Assembly: GCA_001972305.1 (NCBI GenBank) | Contig: BDDD01000355.1 | Coordinates: forward strand, 186,001-250,000 | Origin: Cephalotus follicularis | Taxonomy: Eukaryota; Streptophyta; Magnoliopsida; Oxalidales; Cephalotaceae | DNA length: 64,000 nucleotides | Direction of reading: 5' to 3' | Shown: positions 10,008-22,000 of the stretch, one piece after another | Layout of the letters: every line of letters starts with the position of its first letter | Position numbering within the stretch: the first letter of the stretch is position 1 | Notes under the pieces: model-generated | What the model saw: the letters and a program-made list of their open reading frames with translations, nothing else | Databases searched by the model: none | What the model was told of the DNA's origin: nothing | Translations under genes and position numbers: made by a program

Positions 10008-12592
10008 TGTCACACCCCGCCTTACCATTTCCAATTAGGCACAAGCATATATGGTGATATCAGGATTAAATGTAATATTCCAGCATTCCATTCAACAATT
10101 CATAACATAATATGCGGAAGCATTCAATAAGCCGGAATATAAAATACAAGTCATCCGCACGCAGCCCATACTACGTGCAGGTATAATCCAACAAATTATC
10201 CTTTAAGGAAAGTACAACAGTGACACGGGGTATGAACCGTTCATTACAATTACAGTACATCAACATAAAATAATAACCTTATGGTAGAAAGAAGCTCTCT
10301 CCAAAAGCTTCAGCAGCAATCTCCGAAATCTTCGCTTAATCTGAAATTGTAGGGGTTAGCCGTTGTCCTCACTTGGCTAAGTAGGAAGATAAAGCATGTA
10401 ATTGAATCTATAAATATAAATATGCATGACAGTTAAAATTAAATGATATACATATATATATATATATATGTATTGTTCCAATATATACGCAACCATGCCA
10501 AGTGGCCAAGACAATACAAATGCAAGAATACCGCACAAGGGTACAATCAATCAGTACAGTGGTTTGGATGTCACATGTCGCTAACTCCTAGCACCAACTG
10601 TGCACCACCTATCTATCACCCTACACTCCGAAGATGATAGATAAGGTAACATTTACTACCGGCGTTAGCGGACAGTTTAACAATCAAGCTCTGCATTACA
10701 GGCAGTTTTGGTGTGTACTCTAGCCAACTCCTGGCACATAGGACCACCTCCGTTAGCCAGTGACATCTGCCATCACTCGACTAATCGGCAATAACAAAGA
10801 CAATCAATTCAATCAATTCAGGTCAATAATCATATTACATATATATATAATATGCAATATAAAAGTTGTTTTCTTTAGAAATATTTAACAATTCATTGAT
10901 CGTACATCTCATTGGAGGGAAACGATATCAATACAATAGTGGTTCCCAGTTGGAGAACAAAACAGTAGCAGTGCCTCTAATGAGGGAAAATAGCAGTTTA
11001 TATGACATTAAGATTTTTCATAAGAAAACCGAAAAATCATTATTTATGTTTAAAACATTAGGTTGGGGAAATCCTCGAATATGTAATCATAACAGGAGAG
11101 ATTTCATCCAATAACAGTAATAATAGTTGCATTATATCAGATCAAGGGTAATTGCAACCACAAACAATTCAATCGATCAATTTGCAAATTTCTACACCTA
11201 CTGTTATAAAGCGTCGACAGTTACTATGTAAGCGTCGACGGTTAATGACTAGGCGTCGCCACTACAAAATTTAAGCGTCGACTTCTAGGCCTTAATATGC
11301 TATTAACGCACCAAAGCGTCGACAATGTCTGTGTAAGCGTCGGCGCTTCTGGCATTCATACGAATTCCAGGAGCAATTCCAAAACAAGGGATGCACAAAA
11401 TCAATCCAAACTCAGTCTAATTCAACATGCAATCAAATATTGACCATCACAACATATTATACATGTTATATGTTCAAAAACATGTCAAAATCCCCTACCT
11501 TTAAGCAGTCCCGAAATCAAATCAAATTGACTTCTCTCCTTAAGTCCAAAGTTCTTCACTTTCCTTCAATCTTCCCAAAATTGCAGAATTAATCTACATA
11601 ATTGCATGTTTACAGGTCTTAGATACGAATCCAGTACGTTAAGCTAGTTATATAACCATGACAACATCCAGGAATTGAATCAGAAGTTTGATATTTAACT
11701 CCTAAGTTCAACTTTCTAATTTCTTAGCTAATACAACATTCAATCTTCTCTTCCATGCTTTATCCTTCATAATCATGTTAACAGTGGCAGTGTGATGCTA
11801 ACATCAGGGTATTACATCACTAACGACCTTAACAACATAAAGAAATTTCGGATTACTTACCAATTCCAGGTGGTGCTCCAAGTCTTCCCCCTTTGAACTT
11901 CAAGCTCCTTCAACCTCTAGCAATCTTCCAACAAATATCCAGGTTGTCTCTCAATCTCTCAGTGTTTTCTAACTCTCTCATCCAACCTCTCACAACTGGT
12001 ATAAAAGGTCATCGGTGTGTCCTTCATTTCGCCAGATTCTCCATCCTTCAATCCACATTTCTCTCTCCCTCATGCATGCACTCTTCATTTTGTTTCTTTC
12101 ATGTTTTCTGGCAGGTTGTGCAGGTGGAAGGAGACATGCAAGGCCCTTAGTCTGGTATTAACAATAGCTGGCAACGCCTCTTTTGCATGGCTAACACGTC
12201 TATGGACACATGCCCGCACACCCACCATTTTACTCTGCCATATCACTCAAACTGACACCTATCTTTGCGCCAGAACACGACTAAAGCGTCGCCGGTTTAA
12301 TTGTGGGCGTCGACGCTTATACGCCTCTAAGTGTCGATGCTGGGCGTTTAAAGGTCGACGGTTGGCGCCTTATTTCAGTCTTCAACTGTGCGTATTGTGC
12401 ACGTGTTAGGGCTTAAAGCGTCGACGGTGTGACTTTAGGCGTCGACGTTTTGGCACCCGAAATCATTTCTTTAGTTTTCCATTTCAGAATTGTATTCCAA
12501 CTTCATTCATTTAAAAAAAAGTAACAACATAACACCTCAAAAGTATATTTTATTCATCGAATGTTACATGAATCGAAATTGCGGTTATTACA
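10008..12592 (-). mobile_element. Solo LTR C (Gypsy, Tekay-like), TSD ATAAG
   Basis: This 2585-bp block begins TGTCACACCCCGCC and ends GGTTATTACA. It is flanked by perfect 5-bp duplications ATAAG at 10003-10007 and 12593-12597. No gag or pol lies inside, so it is a solo LTR left by recombination between two LTRs. The stretch GGGGTTAGCCGTTGTCCTC resembles the LTR of element D (GGGGTTAGCC), which places it in the same broad family in minus orientation. It holds two clusters of GCGTCGACGC words. Confidence 0.9.
11211..12450. repeat. Two clusters of AGCGTCGACGCT-type dyad words in solo LTR C
   Basis: The first cluster (11211-11347) has about six copies: GCGTCGACAG, AGCGTCGACGG, AGGCGTCGCC, AAGCGTCGACTT, AAAGCGTCGAC and AAGCGTCGGCGCTT. 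The second (12282-12450) has about six more, including GGCGTCGACGCTTA at 12306. The consensus AAGCGTCGACGCTT is a perfect palindrome. Spacing is irregular at about 20-25 bp. Confidence 0.9.
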
Positions 12593-13096
12593 ATAAGTAT
12601 TGAAATGGGTATCATATTATAATTGTTTTTTCTAATAATTTTGAAAATATTCAGACATTCATCTATTAATTTGTAACTTCAATTAATAAAATTAATCAAT
12701 AATATATATTATTATGATAATATTTATATTTTTTATTAATTAAAATATTACAATCATCAATGATAAAACAATACATCGATAAAAGAGTGTTTAACCATAA
12801 AATAAATATATTAGAGAGTTTATTAGTAAAAAATTAAAAACACCAAAAAAAAAATGCATTATCAATCTTTTAAAAAATTATGACAATGAAGAAAGGCACA
12901 TATGATAAGGATATAAATTATCATTTAAAAATCAATATGGGGATAAAATCATTCAAACTAAAAATTTTATTAATCTCTGCTTAGTTATGTATGATTTTAT
13001 TTTTTATCCGACTATCTATTGTAACAAATTTTAATCAACAATTATTATGAATTACAAAATCTTATATTTTAATTAACAAATAAATATAATCTCCAC
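12593..13096. other. AT-rich DNA, no gene seen
   Basis: This is the continuation of the host DNA interrupted by solo LTR C. It is strongly AT-rich with no reading frame and no repeat that I can name. Confidence 0.5.
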
Positions 13097-13706
13097 TAGA
13101 ATTGCAAGCGGTCCGGGACGGTCGGAACCGTGGCTCGGGCCGTTCGGGACCGGCGAAATACAATCCGATTCATAAATTGGCCCCTTTTCTCACTGTCCGG
13201 GCTGATCCGGTTCATAGAGCTAAAAAGTGAGAACCGAACCGGTCCGTGAACCTTAACTGTAAGCGAGGCGGGTTGGTCCGGGCTGGTTCAGTTCATTATT
13301 CACGTTAACGCGTATGAATAGCTTTGACGCGAATGCCATTTGTGTTGACTCAATTTGCCTTATGCGTTAACGTCCAAGTCATTGTCTGGTTTTTGCATCT
13401 TTTGGCGTTGACGTCTTCATATTGGCGTTGACGCCAATTAGTGTAGTAGTTGACGAGGATCATCTTGAATCTTAGAATTGATATTCTAGCCCTGCACGTT
13501 GACGTTAATAGCCTAGGTGTTGACGCCAATAGCACGGTTCACGGTCCGATCCAACTGTTCCTAGCATTCTGAAGCGACATGGACCACTCTCAAATGTCAG
13601 TTTAACCACGGATCTGTCACATGGTGTAAGGTCTGGACCGATTGAAAGACCACACGGATCGGTTCGAGCCAGTTTCACGATTTGAACCGGCTCACTTATA
13701 ACTCTA
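13097..13706. mobile_element. Non-autonomous hAT-type element, 610 bp
   Basis: The ends are imperfect terminal inverted repeats: left TAGAATTGCAAGCGG, and right TAGAGTTATAAGTG when read from the other strand. The flanks are ATCTCCAC (13089-13096) and ATCTCCGC (13707-13714), an 8-bp duplication with one mismatch. An 8-bp duplication and subterminal copies of CGGTTCGG and GGACCGG-type words are hallmarks of hAT elements. There is no transposase frame, so an autonomous relative would be needed for movement. The centre carries a TTGACG word array. Confidence 0.75.
13322..13531. repeat. Cluster of GGCGTTGACGCC-type words inside the hAT element
   Basis: About eight copies lie in 210 bp: TTGACGCG (13324), GCGTTAACGTC (13364), GGCGTTGACGTC (13404), TTGGCGTTGACGCCAA (near 13423), GTTGACGAG, ACGTTGACGTTAAT and GTGTTGACGCCAAT (13517). 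The centre TTGA/TCAA is one transition from TCGA. The same words are found in the Copia LTR at 60241-61572. Confidence 0.85.
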
Positions 13707-13714
13707 ATCTCCGC

Positions 13715-15589
13715 TAATAAATGTTGAACATCATCTCGTCATGGTGTTAAACTCAACCCAATTATACTTTCTCTTATCATATACAATAGGAAGTAATATT
13801 GTATGTAGTTATCAGTCTGTGATGTTTGTTAGACTGTTATCTTCTCTCTAATAATAATCGCAGTGGGGTCTGGTTTTGAATCCTTCCAGCCTGTCCTTAT
13901 TGATCCCATAAACAAATGCCAATATGGGATGGGATGGGATGGGAAGAGAGAGATGTATATCGGCATTGCAGTTTATCAACATTAATAACTATGAGATTAT
14001 TTGGAGACTGACCTTTGCTGCTGCATTTTGTTTGTGTCTATTTACCAACCTTTTTGACTTGCTTTTCTCGCCCTTTGAATGCCTTTGGTTATTTATTTTT
14101 TATAATTTCTCTTTAACTTTTATGAAAAGGAAATATAAAATATGACTTCACTAAGAAAATGAGAAAAAGAAAATCAATGCTTAAGATAGGTTGTGTATTG
14201 TTCCATAAATTAAGATGTTCAATCATGAAAACTTAAATTACAACATCTTTTTTTTTCTATTTTCTTTAATTAAAATTTTATTATCTTATCAATTTTTATT
14301 GATACTATCTTATTTTATAATTCGATGTTTTATTGAATTCAGTTTAAAAATATTTAATAAGATTTTTCTTTTTATCAATACAATATTTTATTGATTGATT
14401 TCATTCAATGATAATTATAATAAAATCATTCAATAAATGCATTTCTAGTTGCACCACAACTTTTGTTCGGTGATTTTTGTGCATTTTTAATTTTTAAGTC
14501 AATTATTGTATGAATGTTGACTTTGAACTTAAACCTGCATCCTTAGTCAGAAATTTAAATATTGTTTTTCGTAAACTTTCACAAAATCTCGCTGAGGTCA
14601 CAATGAAGTCACTGAGCAAATATTTAAGTTTGCAAGAACATAGAATTTTGTATGCAATAACATAGAAATTTGTAGCTCAAGTTTAGATTTTGAACTATTC
14701 AAAAGGAAATTAACATTTAATTGTTAAATAGAACCTTACCTAATACAAACATGGTATCTATTTTGATTGAAATAGGATCAAAAGCTCAGAATTCACCATC
14801 CATGCAAGGTAAGAAGAAATATGGTTAGATTAGCTGACCACTCTCAGTACTTTGACTAGTATAGTTGCTTACTAATACAATATTTTTATTGAATTGGGAT
14901 GTACGTATGTATAGAATAAATCAATCTTTTCCCTTGTTTCTTTATTATCTTTTTGTCATAGCATAGTATAATCTTAATATGTAGTTATTATGCAGTGCAT
15001 GTGCCCTTTATTTATGTGGGCATTTGCTCAAAAGTAGGTGCATCTACTTTCATGTTGTAAAATAAATTAGCATAGTGCCATGAGCAAGCTCCTTATAATT
15101 CTTCAGTGCACAAGAGTAGTAGCATCTTCTACCGATTGGGAGTCAATGAAAAGGTTATACAACATTATTTGGAAGAAATGGTAATTACACTGACAATTCT
15201 TTTTTAAAAAGTAATTAAAATATCAAGATATATAATGTAAGAAATTATTTGTTTGATTAACACAGAATCTTAATCTTGATAATCAAAATCTTTTCTCTCT
15301 CAATCTACAAGATATGTGAAAATTCAGAAAAGTGATCAGAGGTAGACTTCGAGAATTCTTCAATGTAAGTTAACACAGGGAAGAATATGGATGATAATTA
15401 TATTAGTAAAATTGGGTATTCGACCCTACCCGCCCAGTATAAGGAGGGGATTACCCACAATGGATGAGAATAGGGATGGGTACGAGAATTTTTAGGTACC
15501 CGACAACGGAGACGGGGAAGATACGAATATAACTTACCACCTTACCCTCCCCAACCCTTTCTGTACCCGTTATTAAGTTTCTAAAATAT

Positions 15590-15635
<46 letters not shown>

Positions 15636-16017
15636 CGGTTGAGTGGTTATAACTATGATGTAATGATTACAAGAGTGGACGAATAGTTTCAATGGTGACG
15701 GAGGATAATGAAAGGTGTAGTTGAGAGTTGAGATCTTTGAAAGATCTTTTCTCTTCTACGTATGTCTTCTAAAATTGTTGGCGGGATGTCTTCTTGTTTT
15801 TCCTCGTAAGTGTCCTCATTTTATAATTTGAATGGTGCTATTTGAATTTTACTATTTTGAATGTTAATCTAAATTTTAGATACTAAACCTAATGAGATGT
15901 AGAATAAATTACTTATTGTCTAAAAGGGACTATCGTTGTTAATGGCTCATTCAATCTGGATACCCATTAAATGCCATGTTTCAGACATATCTTCTCCTTT
16001 TATACTTAGAAATTTAA
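13715..16017. other. AT-rich DNA without genes
   Basis: No reading frame with recognisable motifs is seen in 2.3 kb. It contains GATGGGATGGGATGGG runs near 13925 and long A/T runs. A stretch at 15410-15560 has alternating GGGTACC- and ACCCGC-type words that may be an old DNA transposon. A TA microsatellite is present. Confidence 0.55.
15592..15634. repeat. (TA)n microsatellite
   Basis: About 21 uninterrupted TA dinucleotides. No other content. Confidence 0.95.
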
Positions 16018-18633
16018 TGTAACACACTGCGCCCGCAGGGCGGACATGTGGTATTACTCTCAATCCAATACACAATACAATCGTCGGGACTAGCAATATA
16101 AAAATGCGGAAAACTTTAAAACTTTGCAATACATAACATTTGCGGAAGATACAATACAATGATCCATTCATACGATGCAATACAATACAAATCCTTTTAC
16201 AATACTAGTCTTTTACAATATCATTATCAATCTTTCAATACAACATTTCAATCCTTCACTACACTAACCCACAACCAGTTCTGCAATACCCAAGCAGTCG
16301 TGCAATCACAACGAGTCTTCAATCCTTCTGTCCACTGCCACCTGCTGCCCTACCTATGCCGCACACAAGGTACAACACAGCCCCACCCCGAAGGATGGGG
16401 TTAGCCACACTGGCTAAGTAGAAACCTCATGCAGCATGAATGCATGTACAGTGTGCAATATCGGTGACAATTTATGCAATAACAATGTGCGGTGTACAAT
16501 ATCAATGCATGACATGGTAAATACATATGTACAGTTGGAGATCAGACTACCTGTATGACAATTGCCCATAACAGAGCATACGGATAGGATCTATAACAAT
16601 CAATCAATGGCAGACACTCAGTGGTGGTGTATCAAACAGCCAATCAATCAATCGATATCCTATAGAGCATGTGACCTCGGGTCAATACAATGTCAATCAA
16701 TAGCAATGATCAATCCCACGGAAGGTAGTCCTTCAAAAAAGGTGGGAGATCTATCTACTGCTCTCAGACTGATCAGGTCTGGAACTCGTAGATCTTCCAG
16801 CCTACGGCTGGGTCAATACAATCTCGATGAGCTACAACCGAGGGAGCTACTGATACCGTTAGGGAGCTACGACCCTCAAGGGAGCATCAATCGACAATCA
16901 ATCAATAGGCTCAACCGTTAGGGAGCAACGATCAATACCGCTCGTCAGCAGGTCAATACAATACAATAAATGAAACGATCGACATAATAGGTGGACTGAG
17001 TCAACAACCTAACATGCCGACACGAATCATCAGGTCGCTCTATAGGATTCATACAATACAATCAATCATGTCAGTACAATATCATTACAATGTCAATAAA
17101 CAAAGTCAATGAGTGGTGGTGTCTAATGGAGAAATGGGAACATGCGTCCATTTTACCGACTTAGACTCGCAGGAACACTTATGACTCAAGCAATCGATCA
17201 CTGTATCAATACAATGTCGAAGCAAAGCCAATAAGTGGTGGTGTCTAATGGAGAAATGGGAACGTGCGTCCATTTTACCGACTTAGACTCACAACAACAC
17301 TTATGACTCAACAATCAATCAATCAATCAGTAACCGCTAGGCGGTGACAATCGAATCAACGAAATAGGAATGAACATCTATTTGGTCAATGAAAGTCACT
17401 GGGTCGTCACCTATGACTCAATTTGTCACTCTATCAATTTATCAATTCGATCTTTGAAAACCATTGAAAATTGTGTTTTAAACGCTTGAATACCTCAAGT
17501 GAGGCTCCGGTCAAGCGGCAATGTGAAAAGGGTTGAAAAACCAGCTTTAACAGTTAAAAACTCCACTCAGCCCGAAAGGCGTCAATGTCCTTGGCCAAAG
17601 ACATCGATGCGTATCAGGGCATGCCTTTAAAAATGGTAGAAGGACGTCGATGTCTTTGAAAGACATCGATGTCCTTCTCAATTTGGCCGAAGACGTCGAT
17701 GTCCTTGGACAAAGACATCGACGCATTTTAATAAAAATGGCCTGGGAATGCGTATCGATGTCTCGCGTCGATGCCTTCTTTGGGGAAAGGCATCTCAAGA
17801 AAAAGACGTCGATGTCTTTGAAAGACATCGATGTCTTTGCTGCAAAATCAAGGAGGCTGCATCCCAAAGCGAAAGACATCGATGTCCATGGGCAAGGGGA
17901 TCAATGTCTTTACTGGGAATGGCTGATTTTTCTGTAGAAAACCAGCAATTTTCAAGCCAAACTCCAATCAAAACCCATTCTTTAAAAAATCAAGGGTTAA
18001 AATCAATCTTTAAGGTTAGTAAAACTAGTTACAACCTTCAATTTAACATCTCAATCTTTCTATTTACAATTTGGTCAAGGATTTGCTAAAAACCCTAAAA
18101 ACCATCAATTCATTCAATACACTCAATTCAATCATTGAATACAATCAATTCAATTCAATCACTCAATAAAAGCAATAGGCAATTCGGTAAGAAGTCCTAC
18201 CTATCATTGAAGCTTCAAACGTTGAGCTTCCAATCAATCGATCGGCAGAAATCGCCCAATAACCCGCTACTTTCTTGTTCAATCGGCAACCCACAACTTG
18301 CAATTGGTATCCTTGTTGAAGGAGATGCAATCCAGCTGCTAGGGAGATGGAGGGAGGTTGCCAGCGAGAGAGAGAGAGGGAGCGAGATAGAGAGAGGGAG
18401 AAGAATGAAAGAATGAGAGGATGAGAGTAAGAAATTGACTTATATAGTCAATTCGACCAACTCTCCGAAACTCAGCCCAGAATCCAAACTATACATGCAT
18501 AAAACCAATATAATATCGATAGGTATAGGAATACCTCAATTCAATACAATACAATATGGTCCAATACAGTACAATACGGTACAATACGGTACAATGTATG
18601 CATGAACAGTACCAAAGGGAATTCGGGTCGTCA
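16018..18633 (-). repeat. 3' LTR of element D
   Basis: It starts TGTAACACACTGCGCCCGC and ends GGGTCGTCA. The copy at 23853 has the same start except for an A/C difference and ends GGGTCGTTACA. It is about 136 bp longer than the other LTR, mainly because a block of about 122 bp is present twice (near 17111-17190 and 17234-17310: GAGTGGTGGTGTCTAATGG and relatives). It carries the palindromic word array at 17577-17915 and a GA-rich tract near 18365-18425. Confidence 0.9.
17577..17915. repeat. Array of about 12 GACATCGATGTC words, LTR of element D
   Basis: There are twelve copies in 340 bp. Two are perfect or near-perfect 18-bp palindromes, AAAGACATCGATGTCTTT (17821) and AAAGACGTCGATGTCTTT (17802). 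Others include AAAGACATCGATGTCCTT (17659) and GAAGACGTCGATGTCCTT (17689). The word is the same as in the Copia LTRs at 1568 and 46967, although the two elements belong to different superfamilies. Confidence 0.92.
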
Positions 18634-18854
18634 TATTCTCCCCTCCTTAAAAGAATCTGGTCCCCAGATTCATCGGTCAATCGATCGATCAATCAAATTG
18701 GAAAGGATATGTCTCTCTCATATCGTCCTCACGCTCCAAGGTGCGCTCCATAGAACCATGATACTGCCATAGAACATCGACCAAAGGGATGGTCTTGTTC
18801 ATCAATACTCTGATCTGTCGGTCAACAATCTATGTAGGAGTCTCGATACAATGC
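18634..18854 (-). pseudogene. Integrase C-terminus and polypurine tract, element D
   Basis: Minus-strand reading from 18851 gives a tail with VDRQIRVLMNKTIPLVDVLW and MERTLEREDDMRETYPF, ending at a stop near 18690. One internal TAG lies near the start. This is the chromodomain-like end of a Tekay-type integrase, which helps target the element to chromatin. The purine run AAGGAGGGGAGAATA (minus strand, 18634-18648) lies against the 3' LTR as the polypurine tract. The solo LTR at 18855-20674 separates it from the rest of the integrase. Confidence 0.8.
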
Positions 18855-20674
18855 TGTAACACCCCCGAACGACGGGAGTCCTTACCGGTTTACAGTCCGA
18901 AAGCTAAACATAACATATCATATTACATAGCTCGATTTTATTTCTTTTTATCAAAATATTATCTTATCTTTTATTCAATATGCGTGATGGTCTAAACATA
19001 ACATTTTAAAATCTAAAACATAGTCTTAAACTTTATTCATAAACTGAAAACATAATCTAAACATAATCTGAAATCTTAAACATAATCCATAAATCAAATA
19101 CTAAACCATAAACCAAAAGGTACTTATTATCCATAAACTAGTCCTATCAGAAACATAGACGGATCACGCTCCTAGATGATCCCCAGATATAAGTGACATC
19201 TCTCTCATCACACGTTTCCCGGATGCTGTCCCAAAATACCTGCCGCATGGAAAACAAAACACGGCTGAGCAAACCTCAGTACAAATATGGAATCATAAAA
19301 CATAAAACGATACTTTAAATGATAGAAAATACTTGAACCTTTCAAAATCGTATATGTCATGTACTATAAAATAATTTGCATTATTATTTCCAAAAACAAA
19401 GGTAAGTGGTCATATACTCAATTCAAATCATAATTCATAACAGTATCCAAATTTCTTACACCATAATCTACGACACACCCACTGCCCTCACACAACACAC
19501 ACACAGCCACACACACTAGGCTGCCAATACACAGCACCCACACACAACATGCAAAACTCCTCACACTCATACCCGACTGCACACACAACACATGCACTGC
19601 CACCATGACACACATGCACTCTAACTGCCGTAACACACACACACATGCAGGAGGATGATGGAATCAAAACTTGCTCCTTCGGGGGGGTCCATAACAAAGA
19701 AAAGAACAAACCTGGAGGAGGCAGAACCGTGGGAGAAACGCAGACAACAAAGACACTGTGGTTCCAGGCGAGAGAGAAGGAGAGAAAGGGAGACAACAGG
19801 GGAGACAAAGAACGATTATACACATGCATATTTATTCAGTTTATATCACTGCATAACACAAACTTAATCCAAAACACAGTGAAGCAAACCTGGGCGACGG
19901 AGGAGCCGTGGGAAGGACGCGAAAAGCTCCAAGCTTTGCGTCAATGGCGTCGCTGGCGAGAGAGAGAGCAAGTCCAGGAGAGAGAGAGAGGGCCGAATGA
20001 AGAAGATGATGAAAGTGGCCAACGTGTTTTTGTTTTAAAATTGCTAAAAGGAGATAATGAAGAAAGAGAGACGTGGGAGAGAGGGACACCAATCAAAATG
20101 CAATCTGTGAGAGTTTGAGGGAGAGTAGTGCGGCAGGGAGAGAGACGTGAGAGAGAGAGACTTAAGTGAGAGATGGGAGAGAGAAGAAGAATGGGAGGGA
20201 GAGACCTATTGGGAGAGAATGAGTGAGAGAGATGGGAGAGAATAAGGGAGAGATGGGGGGAGAGAAATAGAAATAAAATAGGATTTTTAATAAAATGATT
20301 TACTTTCCAATTAAAATATTTTTGCCATATAAATAATAAAACTAATTTAATATACATACCAAGCATAATTCAATTTATTTTACTTATACATGTATATAGT
20401 CCAACCAATATTTAATAGCCCAAAATTAAGTTTTTAAGCCTAAAACATAAAGCCCAAATTAATATTCACCAATCATATTAATATTTTAAAAAAATTTGAT
20501 TTTAAAATACAAAACAATAAAATTTTTGCTTTTCCAACATTCATATTCTAATAAATACGAAAAGCCCTAAGTTAAAATCATATAGCCGAAAAATCACATT
20601 ATGCCAACATAATATAACAAAGCTAAATCAAATAAAAGTCCGAAATTATGCACGCGAATGAACGGGGTATTACA
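18855..20674 (-). mobile_element. Solo LTR inside element D, TSD AATGC
   Basis: This 1820-bp block begins TGTAACACCCCCGAACG and ends ACGGGGTATTACA. It is flanked by perfect AATGC copies at 18850-18854 and 20675-20679. It has no coding region. It contains the Tekay-LTR-like stretch CGGCTGAGCAAACCTCAGTAC (near 19262), a CA-rich tract (19490-19640) and a GA-rich tract (19760-20260). It lies in the integrase of element D. It has no TCGA word array, unlike most other LTRs in this window. Confidence 0.92.
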
Positions 20675-21203
20675 AATGCTGACATGTGCTTCATGTGCTT
20701 TAACTAACAATCTCTTTCAAGAACAATCTGGACAACTTTTCTCTAGAGTAAGTCATCCGAATCGGTAGAAAGTGGGCCTACTTCGTGAGTTGATCGACCA
20801 CAACCCATATACCATCATGTCTGTCACGAGTCAGAGGCAACTCAGACACGAAATCCATGGTAATATGTTCCCATTTCCACTCAGGAATGAGCAAAGTCTA
20901 AAGCAAGCCTGCCGGTCTCTGGTGCTCTGCCTTAACTTGCTGACAATTGAGGCATCTCGATACAAATTCCACGATTTCTGTCTTTATGCTAATCCACCAA
21001 TAGTCGAGTTTTTGGTCACAAAACATCTTCGTACCCCCAGGATGGATAGAGAGACGGGATTTATGACATCGAAAAAGAAGCTCTTCCTTCAACTCGCCAT
21101 CGGTTGGAACGCAAACTCTGTTCTTGTATGTCAATAACCCATCCGTAGATAGGGAGAAATCAGGTTTCAAATTTTTATCAATAGCAATAGCCACTCTCTG
21201 CAA
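20675..21203 (-). pseudogene. Integrase zinc finger and start of catalytic core, element D
   Basis: The minus-strand frame 21203-20898 holds the HHCC zinc-binding domain (CHKSRLSIHPGGTKM, later CLNCQQVKAEHQRPAG). Further reading to 20700 gives EWKWEHITMDFVSELPL, with the first catalytic Asp, and then HDGIWVVVDQLTK. Stops lie near 20900 and 20780. The core breaks off at the solo LTR, and the second Asp and the Glu of the D-D-E triad are not present on either side. Integrase would insert the cDNA into chromosomes; this one cannot. Confidence 0.85.
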
Positions 21204-21988
21204 TCACAATCCCACACAAGGGCAACGTTCTTCTGTGTCAATCTGGTCAATGGTGTAGCAAAACGGGAAAATCTCTCAACAAACTGACGATAATACCCTG
21301 CTAAACCCAAGAAGCTGCGAACTTCGGAAGCATTCATCGGTCGTTTCCAATCTTTTTCTGCCTCTACTTTCGATGGATCTACTGATAAACCATCACCAAA
21401 AATAATATGCCCAAGAAAAGCAACCTCTAATAACCAAAACTCGCACTTGTCGAATTTGGCATACAATCGATGATTCCTCAATGTTTGCAATACAATGTAG
21501 AGGTGCTGGGCATGCTCCTCATCGGTTTTAGAATAGACCAAGAGGTCGTCAATGAACACTACAATAAACTGATCCAAACACTGTCTGAACACTAGGTTCA
21601 TCAGGTCCATGAAAGCCGCGGGAGCACTAGTCACACCAAAAGGCATAACTAAGAACTCATAAAGGCCATATCTCGATATGAAAGCCGTCTTCTGAATATC
21701 CTCCAGTCTGAATTTAAACTGGTGGTAGCCTGATCTCAAGTCGAACTTAGAAAACACTGTCACTCCTCTAAGCTGGTCGAACAGCTCATCAATGTGCGGT
21801 AGAGGGTACTTATTCTTCACTATAACTTTGTTGAGCTGTCGGTAGTCAATACACATACGGAGCGATCCATCTTTCTTCTTGACAAAAAGAACTGGTGCTC
21901 CCCAGGGTGAAGCACTAGGTCTTATGAAACCTTTGTCCAGAAGATTCTGTAACTGTATCTTTAACTCTTTCAATTCTATCGGTGCCAT
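21167..21988 (-). pseudogene. Reverse transcriptase of element D, RNase H deleted
   Basis: This is a clear Ty3/gypsy RT on the minus strand, with [54 protein letters not shown] and the catalytic [12 protein letters not shown]. The connection [17 protein letters not shown] follows. After LVWDCDC the text jumps to an unrelated tail and, in another frame, directly to the integrase zinc finger. The RNase H domain (about 150 residues in related elements) is therefore deleted at about 21195. The frame is continuous with protease upstream apart from the stop at 22001-22003. Confidence 0.92.
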
Positions 21989-22000
21989 TCGGTACGATGC

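Noticed and set aside
12017..12409. 130-codon frame in solo LTR C
   Set aside because: It overlaps the palindromic word cluster and has no recognisable domain.
13925..13945. GATGGGATGGGATGGG run as a telomere-like or G-quadruplex site
   Set aside because: It is too short and not the plant telomere unit (TTTAGGG).
16562..16921. 119-codon open frame in the LTR of element D
   Set aside because: The partner LTR has a shorter, altered version, composition is low-complexity SINRQSI-type text, and no motif is present.
17577..17915. Regular-looking repeats as a possible CRISPR array
   Set aside because: Spacing is irregular, copies vary, the words lie inside an LTR present twice, and the DNA is from a plant.
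17650..17937. Open frame with repeated KDIDV and DVDVLGQ text
   Set aside because: It is the word array of the LTR read as protein. Both strands are open across it because the word is a palindrome, and there is no homologous domain.
19645..20118. 157-codon frame rich in R and E
   Set aside because: It reads a GA-rich tract in a solo LTR; the opposite strand is open as well. No family resemblance.
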